The notes below the pieces were generated by a model. The model searched no databases. It was not told the origin of the DNA and saw only the letters and a program-made list of their open reading frames with translations. Of a stretch of DNA of 64,000 nt, positions 13,195 through 22,920 are shown in pieces (within the stretch, counting starts at the first letter, position 1; every line of letters starts with the position of its first letter). This DNA is from Reticulitermes speratus (taxonomy: Eukaryota > Arthropoda > Insecta > Blattodea > Rhinotermitidae). The translations under genes were made by a program, and so were the position numbers. Location of the stretch: assembly GCA_021186555.1 (NCBI GenBank), contig JAJKFL010000039.1, positions 35,444,733 through 35,508,732 on the forward strand, written 5' to 3'.

Positions 13195-13905
13195 TACAGT
13201 GACCACAACAAGTGATATACAGTGATCACAACAAGTGATATACAGTGATCACAACAAGTGATATACAGTGATCACAACAAGTGATATACAGTGATATACA
13301 GTGATCACAACAAGTGATATACAGTGATCACAACAAGTGATATACAGTGATCAAAACAAGTGATATACAGTGATCACAAGTGATATACAGTGATCACAAC
13401 AGTGATATACAGTGATCACAACAAGTGTTATACAGTGATATACAGTGATCACAACAAGTGATATACAGTGATCACAACAAGTGATATACAGGATATACAG
13501 TGATCACACAGTGATATACAGTGATATACAGTGATCACAACAGTGATAACAGTGATATACAGTGATACAACAGTGATATACAGTGATCAAACAAGTGATA
13601 TACAGTGATATACAGTGATCACAACATATAAGTGATATACAGTGATCACAACAAGTGATATACAGTGATATACAGTGATACACAGTGATATACAGTGATC
13701 ACAACAAGTGATATACAGTGATATACAGTGATCACAACAAGTGATATACAGTGATATACAGTGATCAAACAAGTGATATACAGTGATATACAGTGATCAC
13801 AACAAGTGATATACAGTGATATACAGTGATCACAACAAGTGATATACAGTGATATACAGTGATCACAACAAGTGATATACAGTGATCACAACAAGTGATA
13901 TACAG
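13195..13905. repeat. Irregular short-period satellite inside palindrome arm
   Basis: About 700 bp built from AGTGATATACAGTGATCACA plus ACA, in irregular alternations of 22- and 35-bp units. The same sequence occurs only twice in the mirror position of the left arm (12756-12805), so the array expanded after the inverted duplication, or shrank on one side. Confidence 0.95.
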
Positions 13906-14024
13906 TGCACATTGGATGTGTCTCCAATGAACGACGTGAACTCTATTGTTATAACGTTTTTATACAACACCCACACATCTTATCATTAGCCTATTGAACG
14001 TGATTATGCTGTGGAACGCTAGTT

Positions 14025-14067
14025 GCCCCTGATGATGGCCAGTTAGCTGGCCGAAACATATGTAGGG
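14025..14067 (+). ncRNA. Type I hammerhead ribozyme motif (PLE pseudo-LTR)
   Basis: Stem I CCC (14026-14028), core CTGATGA (14029-14035), stem II GGCCAG 14037-14042 with CTGGCC 14047-14052 and loop TTAG, GAAA 14053-14056, stem III AC/GT around ATAT, cleavage expected after A14064 of GTA, then GGG 14065-14067. Complete minimal hammerhead with the short stem III that family members stabilise by dimerising. Confidence 0.88.
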
Positions 14068-14159
14068 TTTGTTTTTTAAAACTATTAATGTTTTAATTAG
14101 GAAGTGCATGTGTTGGTATAGTGTTTTATAGTACTACAAAATAAAGTTTTGTTAACGGT

Positions 14160-14700
14160 TTTTACTCCTTTAATTATGCGAAAAGCGACTGTTAGCTTCG
14201 TCACGTTTGTCCGTCAGTCTGCCCGCACTGAAAACCTCAGCCCCCCATTGGAAGGATTTTCATGAAATTTTATAGTTGAAAATTTTTCGAAAATCTGTTG
14301 AGAAATTTCAAGTTTTATTAAAATCTGCCAAGAATAACGAGTACTTCACATGAAGACTATGTACATTTATGACAATATCTCGCTGAATTCTTCTTAGAAT
14401 GAAATATTTTTCTGACAGAATTTGTAGAGAAAATCGAAACACGTAATTTATCGATAATGAACTTTTTTTCCAGAAATCGTGCCGTTTATGAGATATGCTG
14501 AAAGATATGGCGGAGAAGGACAGACCACAGATGACAATATAATACGGCGCATGCGCATTGCATGCTGGATAACTAAGGCAAGAATACAGACACGCGTTCA
14601 TAATATTTAACAAGAATTGCTTTTCTACAGCAACATTGGTTACGCGAAACGCAACTCAATTTTACGTTACACGTACATTCACTGTCGGTGTTACTTCTGC
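14160..14700 (-). repeat. Dispersed repeat, family also at 42310-42810
   Basis: The reverse complement of this block aligns along its length with 42310-42810 (for example CCTTCCAATGGGGGGCTGAG against CGCCAATGGGAGCTGAG; the ATCTCATAAACG...ACGA block; GCATGTGTCTG against GCGTGTCTG). No coding potential in either copy. The 42-kb copy begins with a TTAA-type terminus like the MITE at 11990. Confidence 0.75.
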
Positions 14701-14710
14701 TGAGGTTTAA

Positions 14711-14846
14711 CCCTCTACTGCCTCGGACAGAGGGGTTTTAAATTCATATTGCCCTTAAATGTATTAACGACCGTACGGTGCACCGAGGTCGGCAGCAGGT
14801 GAAGAATTAAAGGTCCGTGCAGTGCATCGAGGCTGGAATTGAAGGG
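14711..14846. mobile_element. TTAA-flanked mini-MITE
   Basis: TTAA at 14707-14710 and 14847-14850; ends CCCTCTACTGCCTCGG and, inverted, CCCTTCAATTCC..CCTCG. 136 bp without coding capacity. Confidence 0.6.
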
Positions 14847-14850
14847 TTAA

Positions 14851-15756
14851 CATCCGCCCTATCACTGAATTACATACATTAATGTATTTTCCATTGAATT
14901 TTAATGGAAACACTAATTTCTTATAAGTTCATCAGTTATAGTATTTGCCAGTTTAATAGGACTCTGACAATAACAAGCTACCACGTCTAGCACCATCCAC
15001 GTTTTAAAATTTGACCATCGTTCAGTGTTTAAAAATACAAAGATTCAACATATTTCGGAGACAGAGTCTGTCTCCAAGACGTCGCGAACAATTCTGCCAA
15101 CGACAGAGCATAACATCCCAGCAGATATGACTCAGGATTTCAACGCCAACACAAATCACGGACACGTAGGGTGACAGCGCCGGCGCCTTGTAGTAAAAAC
15201 ATACCCCACTTTTTAGCCCTTGCGAAAACCTAATAAATAAATAAACAAGAGATAGCTGCTTGCTACCCAAGAGACCCACCAACAGTCTGTTTTAACTTCC
15301 GGAAGCACAATTCTCGGATTTTATGTCCTACCTACGTATTATTGATTTTCTGTGTCCCCAGCGCAATCTTGGATACATTTTTTATATTGCCTATATTCAT
15401 TTTTGGTTCATTTTTGGACAAGGGGGATTTATGAAGCCAGCATGCGTGTCTGCGTGTGATACATTCAATAACGCAGGAAGGTCCGTTCGCTCCTCAGGTT
15501 GTTCGTTCTCCTTTTTGTCTCTAAGGGCCCATTACAAGCTGCACGCCCCAGCCAGTTACCTTTATACCATTCATCTGTCGTTTCAGGTTCTCCTGCTTTC
15601 CCTGCTGAATCAACTGCATAAATAATATATCTGACGAGCTACATGAACGTGTGATAGGAGGAACCGTGCTGTCCGAGCTGCATTTGTTGTTTACGGCTGT
15701 CAACCATTCAACAAATTGGATACGATGGGGAAATAACTTAATTTTGGTCCAGATTA
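14851..15756. other. Mostly unrecognised; one PLE-type relic
   Basis: About 900 bp without a gene. A stretch at 15112-15150 (CATAACATCCCAGCAGAT on the plus strand) matches the conserved pseudo-LTR box found at 22150, 32690 and 38975. Confidence 0.45.
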
Positions 15757-16262
15757 ACTAACTAACTAACTAACTAACTCCATGGAGCACAGTCCTTCTT
15801 GAGAAGCTAACAGGTCGTCAGCTAGTCAAGAAATTCCCCGCGTTTTATGGAACCCGAAGGTTCATTACCGCATTCACAACAGCCCGCCACCTGTCCCTAT
15901 CCTGAGCTATATCAAACCACTCCATGCCCCCCATCCCACTTCTTGAAGATCCATTTTAATATTATCCTCCCATCTACGCCTGGGTCTTTCAAGTGGTCTC
16001 CTTCCCTCAGATCTCCCCACCAAAACCCTGTACGCACCTCTCCCCTCACCCATACGTGCTACATGCCCCGCCCACCTCATTCTTCTCGATTTGATCACCC
16101 GAATAATATTTGGTGATTAGTACAGATCATTAAGCTCCTCGTTATGTAGTCTTCTCCACTCCCCCGTTACCTCGTCCCTCTTAGGCCCAAATATCCCCCT
16201 CAGCACCCTATTCTCGAACACCCTCAGCCTATGTTCCTCCCTCAGTGTGAGAGATTTGGTCC
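15757..16262 (-). pseudogene. LINE 3' end with reverse-transcriptase C-terminal tail
   Basis: On the minus strand the frame includes [20 protein letters not shown] (ORF 15907-16098) and [20 protein letters not shown], the typical C-terminal tail of an insect non-LTR retrotransposon polyprotein. Upstream the same frame reads LRVFENRVLRGIFGPKRDEV but is cut by a TAA at about 16113-16115 where the related copy has serine. It ends in a TTAG microsatellite (forward TAACTAACTAACTAAC at 15757-15778). 5' truncated at about 16262. Related copies: 10567, 34925, 41640. Confidence 0.88.
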
Positions 16263-16397
16263 AGCCTGGTGTTACATAAACAGCTTACTACTTCGAATGA
16301 TGTTCAAATAGGATTTACAACTTTACAGTAAAATTTGGCCGTGCACCTTCTGAATTACAGTGTATTAATTATTATAAAACAAATATTTATTCCCAAT

Positions 16398-16640
16398 AGC
16401 GCAACAGCCCCTAGTGGGCCAGCGGCCTCCTCATTATCAAGGCTTCACGATCACACTCAGACACACCACACACGGTTGGACTCCTCTGAACCAGTGATCA
16501 GCCCGACACAGAGACCTCCTGACAACACACAACACTCACAAGAGACAGACATCTACGCTCCGGCAGGGATTCGAACCCGCAATCCCAGCAAGCGACGGTC
16601 GCAGACGTAAACCTCAGACCGCGCGGTTACTGGAATCGGC
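16398..16640 (-). mobile_element. tRNA-derived SINE (family 1), minus strand
   Basis: Reverse complement starts with the tRNA-like head (GGTTTACGTCTGCGACCGTC region) with B box GGTTCGAATCCC at about 16567-16578, continues GAGTGTTGTGTGTTGTCAGG and GGCTGATCACTGGTTCAGAG, and ends GGCCGCTGGCCCACTAGGGG. Same family as 20537-20802, 25053-25600 and 53305-53550. The hydrophilic plus-strand ORF over it is a by-product. Confidence 0.88.
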
Positions 16641-16782
16641 ATAAAACCGGTATAGTACAATATACTATAAAGTACAATACAACAAAATTTATCCCAATAT
16701 ACTTCATCCATCCTGGACATCCTCGAGGAAATAATCTATACATCATGGAAGGTAGAGAAGCTTGTACTTTCCGGTTTATACA

Positions 16783-16856
16783 GGGCATACACAAAAGAAT
16801 GGTGCGGTTTTAATAGTGAACAGTATTAAAACCGCACCATTCTTTTGTGTATGCCC
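16783..16856. repeat. Near-perfect hairpin, 32-bp arms
   Basis: GGGCATACACAAAAGAATGG followed by TGCGGTTTTAAT (16783-16814) is mirrored exactly at 16825-16856, with a 10-base loop. Looks like a minimal foldback or snap-back transposon remnant. Confidence 0.92.
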
Positions 16857-17336
16857 TATATTTATACTTAACCTTAATTAAATGTTTACAGGAATGACAA
16901 GATTTCCTTTATACTAGAATCTTAAAAGTATTACAAGTCTCTAAACTGTGCATACAAATACTCCATACTAAACGTAACTGTATGTAAATTTACTACATTT
17001 TTGTAACTGAAATGTAATTTACAAGCAAAGTATAAAGTCTCAAACAAACGAGTATACAAATATCTGGACGCCAAATTGGACTACAGTGTTCAGTCCTCAG
17101 GAACGCACTGTATTCGTCTCAGACATTTATAAAAATGGAAACAAGACGTTATGCGTTTGTGCGTATGAAGAACCGTGACACACGTGCGAAATACGTGCCA
17201 GTGCTTGTACATCCAACCCAGTTACAAGCAGCGAAAACGTCCGCTGTGCAAGCAAGCAAGGTGCTGTCTGGCTGGGATCTAGCAAGGGTGAGGCTTTGAG
17301 TGCTGAAAGACCTACGTGTTGTAAATATTAAGGTAA

Positions 17337-17423
17337 AGGTAAAGGTAAAGCAATCCCATTACAGGAACCCGCGACGTTCCGGCTTGTAGCGCAGTGCCTA
17401 AATCAACTGCGCCACCGCGTGCC
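17337..17423 (-). mobile_element. Internally deleted family-2 SINE with TSD
   Basis: Minus strand holds the tRNA-like head (GGCACGCGGTGGCGCAGTTG, B box in GTCGCGGGTTCC) joined directly to the 3' tail (TGTAATGGGATTGC plus TTTACC repeats); about 220 bp of body are missing. Flanked by identical AAATATTAAGGTA at 17323-17335 and 17424-17436. Confidence 0.85.
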
Positions 17424-17438
17424 AAATATTAAGGTACC

Positions 17439-17588
17439 GGGTCCTTATTTTAACTGACAACTATGATTTGTCACTTCCTGCCTCTACTCCGTGGCGCGTG
17501 TGGGCGGTCGGCTGAATGAGCTACGTTAATACAAAGAAGGAGCTAGCACTAAGTGGCAACCGATAGTTGTCAGATAAAATAATGACCC
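17439..17588. mobile_element. MITE with 26-bp terminal inverted repeats
   Basis: GGGTCCTTATTTTAACTGAC plus AACTAT (17439-17464) is inverted at 17563-17588 with two mismatches. A longer relative with the same termini (GGGnCATTATTTTATnTGAC) is at 40896-41412. No coding capacity. Confidence 0.82.
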
Positions 17589-17599
17589 TTTATCAGGGG

Positions 17600-18587
17600 A
17601 AGCGGTGTAACAGTACAATTAATACGCACAGACAGACAATTATCATACAAGCGGTGTAACAGTACAGTTAATACGCACAGACAGACAATTATCATACAAG
17701 CGGTGTAACAGTACAGTTAATACGCACAGACAGACAATTATCATACAAGCGGTGTAACAGTACAGTTAATACGCACAGACAGACAATTATCATACAAGCG
17801 GTGTAACAGTACAGTTAATACGCACAGACAGACAATTATCATACAAGCGGTGTAACAGTACAGTTAATACGCACAGACAGACAATTATCATACAAGCGGT
17901 GTAACAGTACAGTTAATACGCACAGACAGACAATTATCATACAAGCGGTGTAACAGTACAGTTAATACGCACAGACAGACAATTATCATACAAGCGGTGT
18001 AACAGTACAGTTAATACGCACAGACAGACAATTATCATACAAGCGGTGTAACAGTACAGTTAATACGCACAGACAGACAATTATCATACAAGCGGTGTAA
18101 CAGTACAGTTAATACGCACAGACAGACAATTATCATACAAGCGGTGTAACAGTACAGTTAATACGCACAGACAGACAATTATCATACAAGCGGTGTAACA
18201 GTACAGTTAATACGCACAGACAGACAATTATCATACAAGCGGTGTAACAGTACAGTTAATACGCACAGACAGACAATTATCATACAAGCGGTGTAACAGT
18301 ACAGTTAATACGCACAGACAGACAATTATCATACAAGCGGTGTAACAGTACAGTTAATACGCACAGACAGACAATTATCATACAAGCGGTGTAACAGTAC
18401 AGTTAATACGCACAGACAGACAATTATCATACAAGCGGTGTAACAGTACAGTTAATACGCACAGACAGACAATTATCATACAAGCGGTGTAACAGTACAG
18501 TTAATACGCACAGACAGACAATTATCATACAAGCGGTGTAACAGTACAGTTAATACGCACAGACAGACAATTATCATACAAGCGGTC
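17600..18587. repeat. Tandem array, 49-bp unit, about 20 near-identical copies
   Basis: Unit CAAGCGGTGTAACAGTACAG, TTAATACGCACAGACAGACA, ATTATCATA repeats at exactly 49 bp. Only the first copy differs (GAAGCGG, ACAATTAAT). It starts about 11 bp after the MITE end at 17588 and stops inside a partial unit (CAAGCGGTCTAG). There is no spacer variation, so this is a minisatellite, not a CRISPR array. Confidence 0.98.
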
Positions 18588-18591
18588 TAGC

Positions 18592-19085
18592 TCCGCCACA
18601 CCGATCGCCTACGATCGGCTGAACCAAAAGAACGATGTCGATCCAATGTGAAGGGCGAGTCTGGACTGTGGCGCAGGTATTGGCCTAAGACCCTGGACGC
18701 AAATAATTAAGTCAGATGAGGTTAGGTGAGTTTTCATGAGGTTTGTATGGAATGATGTAACATTCAGCCGGATCCCACACGTGTACAGCAGCTATGTTGT
18801 GGATGCATGCGCGACTACCGGTTTAGAAACTCCACACAGCTGACGTACCATACCACATGATTATAGTCTAAGTAAATTTCGACGCCGACGTCGGTTTATG
18901 TATCGTCGTCGATTCCTAGTTCTGCGCGTTTACGGCGTCTCTAAGTCCATATGTTAATCCACAAACGACAAAACATTTCTCCATGCGAAGTGTCTGCTTT
19001 GGTCAAGGCTCGTAAGAATGACGTCACATTCCTTGCATTCATCTGCACGTCCTTTCATAAGGCACAAGTATGGAATTTTTTGCTG
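18592..19085. other. Flank of the mariner insertion, no gene
   Basis: About 500 bp without coding signal. Parts of 18862-19050 (GCGTCGGTTTA-like block, CATTTCTCCATGCGAAG) resemble 21357-21500 (GGCGTCGGTTTA, CATTTCTCCATCCGAAA), suggesting an old duplicated or dispersed element. Confidence 0.4.
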
Positions 19086-19087
19086 TA

Positions 19088-20419
19088 CGAGGGCTGTCCA
19101 AAAAGTATCCGACTATATATTTTCCCGCGGTAAGTAATGGCGAAAGGGTGGGGAAACTGAGCGTAGTAGTAGAAGGGACGTTCATGCGCATGCGTGATTT
19201 TTTGCTGCCTCGCAACACCGCCGGTTGCGTCTGTCGCTGCCAGATAGCGAAGTGGTGTAACACGTGTTCGTCGCATTCTCGTTTCGCTCAAGATGACAGA
19301 ATGTTTGGAGCAGCGATACTGCATCAAGTTTTGTCAGAAACTTGGGGATACCCAAGCGGAAACAATCCGCAAAATTCAGCAGGCTTTCGGTGATGATGCA
19401 ATGGGGGTCACTCAAATTAAAGAGTGGTTCAACCGCTTTAAAGATGGCCGCATGTCGGCGGACAGTGACCAGCGTTCCGGGAGACCGTCAACGAGCCGAA
19501 ATGCTGATGTCATTGACAAAGTGCGGACATTGATCATGGAGGACCGTCGTTTGACCGTCCGGGAATTTGCTGATGAAGTTGGGATCAGCAGAGGTTCCGC
19601 AAACACGATTTTAACTGGGGGCGTGGGCATGCGAAGAGTGGCGGCAAAATTTGTGCCCAAGCTGCTTTCGCCGGAGCAGCAACAACTCCGCCTTGAGGTC
19701 GCGCAGGACATGCTGGAGTGCGCCAACAGGGATCCTGAGTTCCTGAAGACTGTGATCACTGGTGACGAGTCGTGGGTGTACGGATATGACCCGGAAACCA
19801 AGGTCCAGTCGTCACAATGGAAGCATCCAACATCCCCGAGGCCCAAAAAAGCACGACACGTTCGGAGCAATGTGAAGGTGATACTGACTGTTTTCTTCGA
19901 TTACCGGGGTGTTGTGCATCATGAGTACGCACCACTAGGCCAAACTGTTAATAAGGAGTACTACCAAGAAGTCCTCCGTCATCTTCGTGATTCAGTTCGG
20001 CGCAAGAGACCGGAGCTGTGGGACGCACGCAACTGGCAGCTGCATCATGACAATGCCCCAGCTCATTCATCACACCTGATCCAGGGTTTCCTGGCTAAGC
20101 ACGGCATTCCGCAGGTTCGCCAGGCTCCCTACTCTCCTGACATGGCTCCTTGTGATTTCTGGCTGTTCCCGAGATTGAAGACACCGCTAAAAGGCTCCCG
20201 TTTTGACAGCCGCGAGGACATCATACAGAACGCGACGGCGCAGCTGCACACCATTCCAAAACAAGCCTTCCAGAATTGCTTCCAGCGATGGAAGGACCGC
20301 TGGGCTAAGTGTGTGGAGTCACAAGGGGCCTACTTTGAAGGGGATTAGATATTGTAACCACCCAGATACAGAACTTTTTTTTCCCGGCCCAAGGTCGGAT
20401 ACTTTTTGGACAGACCTCG
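19088..20419 (+). mobile_element. Complete mariner transposon, 1332 bp
   Basis: TIRs of 25 bp: CGAGGGCTGTCCAAAAAGTA plus TCCGA at 19088-19112 and its inverse at 20395-20419, with one mismatch (GGG versus GGT). TA target duplications sit at 19086-19087 and 20420-20421. The single interior gene is uninterrupted. Near-identical TIRs, an intact TSD and an open gene indicate a recent insertion. Confidence 0.96.
19293..20348 (+). CDS. Mariner-family transposase, intact (351 aa)
   Basis: DDE/D transposase of the IS630-Tc1-mariner superfamily that cuts at the TIRs and inserts at TA. The N-terminal third (residues about 5-115) holds the paired helix-turn-helix region, with SGRPST at 62-67 and LTVREFADEVGISRGS at 87-102. 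The linker has a diverged WVPHEL-like motif (KFVPKLL, 119-125). The catalytic triad is visible: D158 in TGDESW, D253 in HHDNAPAH and D288 in YSPDMAPCDFW, spaced DD34D. It ends AYFEGD. Length is normal for the family (about 340-355 aa). The ATG at 19293 gives a start 205 bp inside the left TIR with no competing upstream frame. Nothing is broken, so it could be active. Subfamily not assigned. Confidence 0.96.
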   Translation: MTECLEQRYCIKFCQKLGDTQAETIRKIQQAFGDDAMGVTQIKEWFNRFKDGRMSADSDQRSGRPSTSRNADVIDKVRTLIMEDRRLTVREFADEVGISRGSANTILTGGVGMRRVAAKFVPKLLSPEQQQLRLEVAQDMLECANRDPEFLKTVITGDESWVYGYDPETKVQSSQWKHPTSPRPKKARHVRSNVKVILTVFFDYRGVVHHEYAPLGQTVNKEYYQEVLRHLRDSVRRKRPELWDARNWQLHHDNAPAHSSHLIQGFLAKHGIPQVRQAPYSPDMAPCDFWLFPRLKTPLKGSRFDSREDIIQNATAQLHTIPKQAFQNCFQRWKDRWAKCVESQGAYFEGD

Positions 20420-20536
20420 TATACTGGCTTAGTGGACACTGCTCTTGGTAACGAGAGCGTGAATGCAGTTTGCAGTAGCTTAAGTTTCATAAGGTTTGTG
20501 TTGGGTCACTATATTTCAATGGGTATAGATTTGTCT

Positions 20537-20802
20537 GCCGATCCCAGTGGCCGCGCGGTCTTAAGACGTGGGTCTTCGGCCGCTCGCTTACTGAGATTGT
20601 GGGTTCGATTCCCGCCGGGGGTATGGATGTCTGTCTCTTGTGAGTGTTGTGTGTTGTCAGTTAGAGGTCTCTGCGACGGGCTGATCACTTGTCTAGAGGA
20701 GTCCTACCGAATGTGGTGTGTCTAAAAAGTGTGATCGTGTAGCCTCGAAAAATGAGGTGGCCTAGGCCCCCAAGGGGCTGTCGAGCCATTGGAAAAAAAT
20801 AC
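20537..20802 (+). mobile_element. tRNA-derived SINE (family 1), with TSD
   Basis: Head CCCAGTGGCCGCGCGGTC with B box GGTTCGATTCCC (about 20602-20613), body GTGAGTGTTGTGTGTTGTCA, GACGGGCTGATCAC, tail GGCCTAGGCCCCCAAGGGGC. Flanked by ATTTGTCT at 20529-20536 and 20803-20810. Confidence 0.9.
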
Positions 20803-20872
20803 ATTTGTCTAGATTAAACAAACTATGGAAGAATTTAATATTGCTCATACCATGTACGTGCATATATGACAA

Positions 20873-21292
20873 TAACATATATTAAAACCAACTCGTACAC
20901 AATGTTAAAGGCAATATGCAATCACTTTACATAAACCCCGACATGTTTCGGTGCACTAGTACAGCATTTTCAGGGAGGAAACACATTTAACACTTAAAAC
21001 ACACAAGTCCAGTTGTTAAAATGTTCATTAAAAAAATTATGATTTGAACCACCACATGTTGACGCAGTATGTTGAAGTGCGTATTGTAAAAGTTGTTGGT
21101 GCGTTGAAGATTGTTGTTCAATGATAAGTAACACGTCGTAATATGCAGCGTTGCAGGTACAAGCATCAAGTTGTACTTTTTGGGCTAGTATCCGGCTTCG
21201 TCCTAAGTACTAGTGCACCGAAACATGGTGTTTATGTAAAGTAATTGTATATTATGTTTTAACATTGTGTACGAGTTGGTGTTAATATATAT
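20873..21292. mobile_element. Inverted pair of PLE pseudo-LTR ends
   Basis: 20873-20962 (ACCAACTCGTACACAATGTT, ACTTTACATAAACCCCGACA, GTTTCGGTGCACTAGTAC) is inverted at about 21207-21292, separated by about 245 bp. Both arms carry the GTGCACCGAAACATG part of a hammerhead. The left copy has CTGAAAA instead of CUGANGA on the minus strand, and the right copy lacks the CTGA core, so both are probably inactive. Confidence 0.72.
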
Positions 21293-21610
21293 TGTTGTAA
21301 CATCATGGAAGAAATTTCCATTATCAGTATCTTCTCGTCTTTTTCCACTTTATATACCACATGATAACCAACGTACGCAATTCGGACTTTGGCGTCGGTT
21401 TAGATTTTGTGTTCCGAATATTTTTGGCTTCTGAAGACCATACCGAAACTAACCGGACAAATCATTTCTCCATCCGAAAACTTTACGTCAGTAAGGGGCA
21501 GTAAGTTTTGCTCCTGGGCACGCACTTTTGCGTGAATAAGAGGACGCACATTCTTCCCATATAAAGTGTTTTATCTCCGACTTAGAATGATGCTAAGAAC
21601 ACAATCCTTC

Positions 21611-21645
21611 GCATCAGATATATGCATGTCGCATATATCTGATGC
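21611..21645. repeat. Perfect 15-bp hairpin
   Basis: GCATCAGATATATGC (21611-21625) and its exact inverse (21631-21645) with a five-base loop. Could be transposon end-to-end debris; no other context. Confidence 0.85.
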
Positions 21646-21979
21646 TATAGAGTAATTTATTTTTTCTACTGGCTAAAATAGTAAAAAAATTGTAAAGAAA
21701 TAAATCGATTTTCAGCTTGAATCGAACATAAAACATGTCCCACGAAGAGGACCGTATACAAAGGCAGGTGCATTTCATCTGACATAAAAACACTATAGCA
21801 CCCTGGATACCGCGACCTTTAACCTATTGACTCGCAGCCGAGTACATACGTTGTGAGAGTTTACTCTCTTCAATGACACATCACTCTTTATCGAAGTCCT
21901 GGTCCTCAAATGGTCAAGAGATACTCGTATTCTATTCTCCAAATCATCCAGACTTGCTCTGGGGCCCACGCAGCTTGGG

Positions 21980-22115
21980 ATTCTTACTCCGAGTGTAAAG
22001 TGGTCGGAATGTGAAGCTGACAACTCATCTCCATCTACTGTGCTGAGATCAGTTCGTGGATAGATCTCAGCTCTTCCGTAAATCTTCACGGCGCGGTGTT
22101 TGATACACCACAAGT
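21980..22115 (-). repeat. Dispersed repeat fragment (also at 48108 and 56228)
   Basis: Minus strand contains GGAAGAGCTGAGATCTATCC, GTAGATGGAGATGAGTTGTC and CTTCACATTCCGACCACTTT, the same order of words as plus-strand 56228-56345 (GGAGATACAGCTCC, GTAGATGG, GTCAGCCTCATACCCTGGCC, ACTTTATACCCCG). An 151-codon minus ORF (21793-22248) overlaps it but looks like repeat translation. Confidence 0.55.
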
Positions 22116-22149
22116 AAAATTTTATAGCCTTGATTTCAGGCATCCACAG

Positions 22150-22310
22150 CGATGTTGATGAAATCTGCGGTCTTCTGGGGATATTACGCGGCGTCGTGTG
22201 GTAATTTTTTACCGACGTTTCGGGACAACGTATCGGTCCCAACTTCACGGGTCAAGAGTCCGCCGCATAATACCCCAGAAGATCGAAGAATTCAAAATTT
22301 TATAAATTTG
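22150..22310. mobile_element. PLE pseudo-LTR fragment with degenerate hammerhead
   Basis: GATGTTGATGAAATCTGCGG, TCTTCTGGGGATATTACGCG and CGACGTTTCGGGACAACGTA are shared with 32690-32790. On the minus strand GGGAC/GTCCC stem II and CCGAAACGTCGGTA are intact, but the CUGANGA box is changed (GTGAAGT). A second inverted copy of the GGTCTTCTGGGG box lies at 22265-22285. Confidence 0.65.
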
Positions 22311-22387
22311 TTCTCCCTGAATCCAGTCGCACGCAGTTCCTTCGACTGCCCAAACAAGTAGTTCTGGTGTGCTGAGAGCTTCTGTAA

Positions 22388-22741
22388 TCATGTGAATGCG
22401 GAAAGACGTATATTGGCCAGACAAAAAGAACGATCGAGACGAGGCGAAAAGAGCACATACGGCACCTTAGACTGGGGCAACCAGATAAATCAGCAGTTGC
22501 TCAACATGCCCTGGAAACAGGCCACAAGATAGAATTCAATAACACCTGCAGACTAGCCAGGACAAAAGGATACATGGACGGCATAATAAAAGAAGCCATT
22601 GAAATAAAATTACATCCGGACAACATCAACAAGGATGGCGGTTTCATACTCAGCAGAGCCTGGCAGCCCGCAATACGTCAGATAAGGACCTCGCAGCGAG
22701 GCGTGGGAGCACAACAGTCAACAGCCCGCCCACCAACTTAA
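22388..22741 (+). pseudogene. Penelope-like element, GIY-YIG endonuclease end
   Basis: A stop-bounded frame without a start codon encodes CECGKTYIGQTKRTIETRRK and then EHIRHLRLGQPDKSAVAQHA, ending at TAA 22739-22741. CGKTYIGQT...ETR..EH is the GIY-YIG-type nuclease core at the C terminus of PLE reverse transcriptases (YIG, then Arg, Glu and His in order). The upstream reverse transcriptase is absent, so this is a 5'-truncated copy. A hammerhead-bearing pseudo-LTR follows about 85 bp downstream, the canonical order for a PLE 3' end. Confidence 0.88.
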
Positions 22742-22825
22742 CTGTTTGGGCACTGCAAACCGGTCTGATTCTCCCCGCCGCGGCAGGTAGAAAAACACGG
22801 GACAGACGAGTTGTATGTTAAATCA

Positions 22826-22878
22826 GTTTTGCCTGAGGATGGGGACGGAGCTAGTCCCCGAAACGTTGTATTCAAACG
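22826..22878 (+). ncRNA. Hammerhead ribozyme motif of PLE 3' pseudo-LTR
   Basis: Core CTGAGGA (22833-22839), stem II GGGGAC/GTCCCC, GAAA (22860-22863), stem III AC/GT with a short loop, triplet GTA. Outer stem I is weak (GTTT with AAAC across a small internal loop). The segment continues GAATTGACGCGGCTGTGCGC to about 22920 and is repeated as a perfect inverted pair at 40980-41150. Confidence 0.7.
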
Positions 22879-22920
22879 AATTGACGCGGCTGTGCGCCCG
22901 AGAAGACTATATTGAATTCT

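Larger units (their letters stand above)
12536..14120. mobile_element. Penelope-derived 1.6-kb palindrome (foldback structure)
   Basis: Left arm 12536-12992 and right arm 13005-14120 are inverted copies with a 12-bp centre at 12993-13004. The outermost parts match (around 12590-12740 with 13905-14070) and the inner parts match near perfectly (12756-12992 with 13005-13245). Both ends carry a hammerhead ribozyme motif pointing outward. Hammerheads in this sequence style (very short stem III, ACATATGT) are known from PLE pseudo-LTRs. The right arm is longer only because a short repeat present twice in the left arm (12756-12805) has expanded to about 700 bp. Confidence 0.85.

Noticed and set aside
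17600..18587. CRISPR-like regular repeats
   Set aside because: The whole 49-bp period is conserved with no variable spacers, and the context is an insect genome. The same applies to the 34-, 56- and 70-bp arrays.
21793..22248. 151-codon minus-strand ORF
   Set aside because: It spans a dispersed repeat and a PLE fragment and has no domain.
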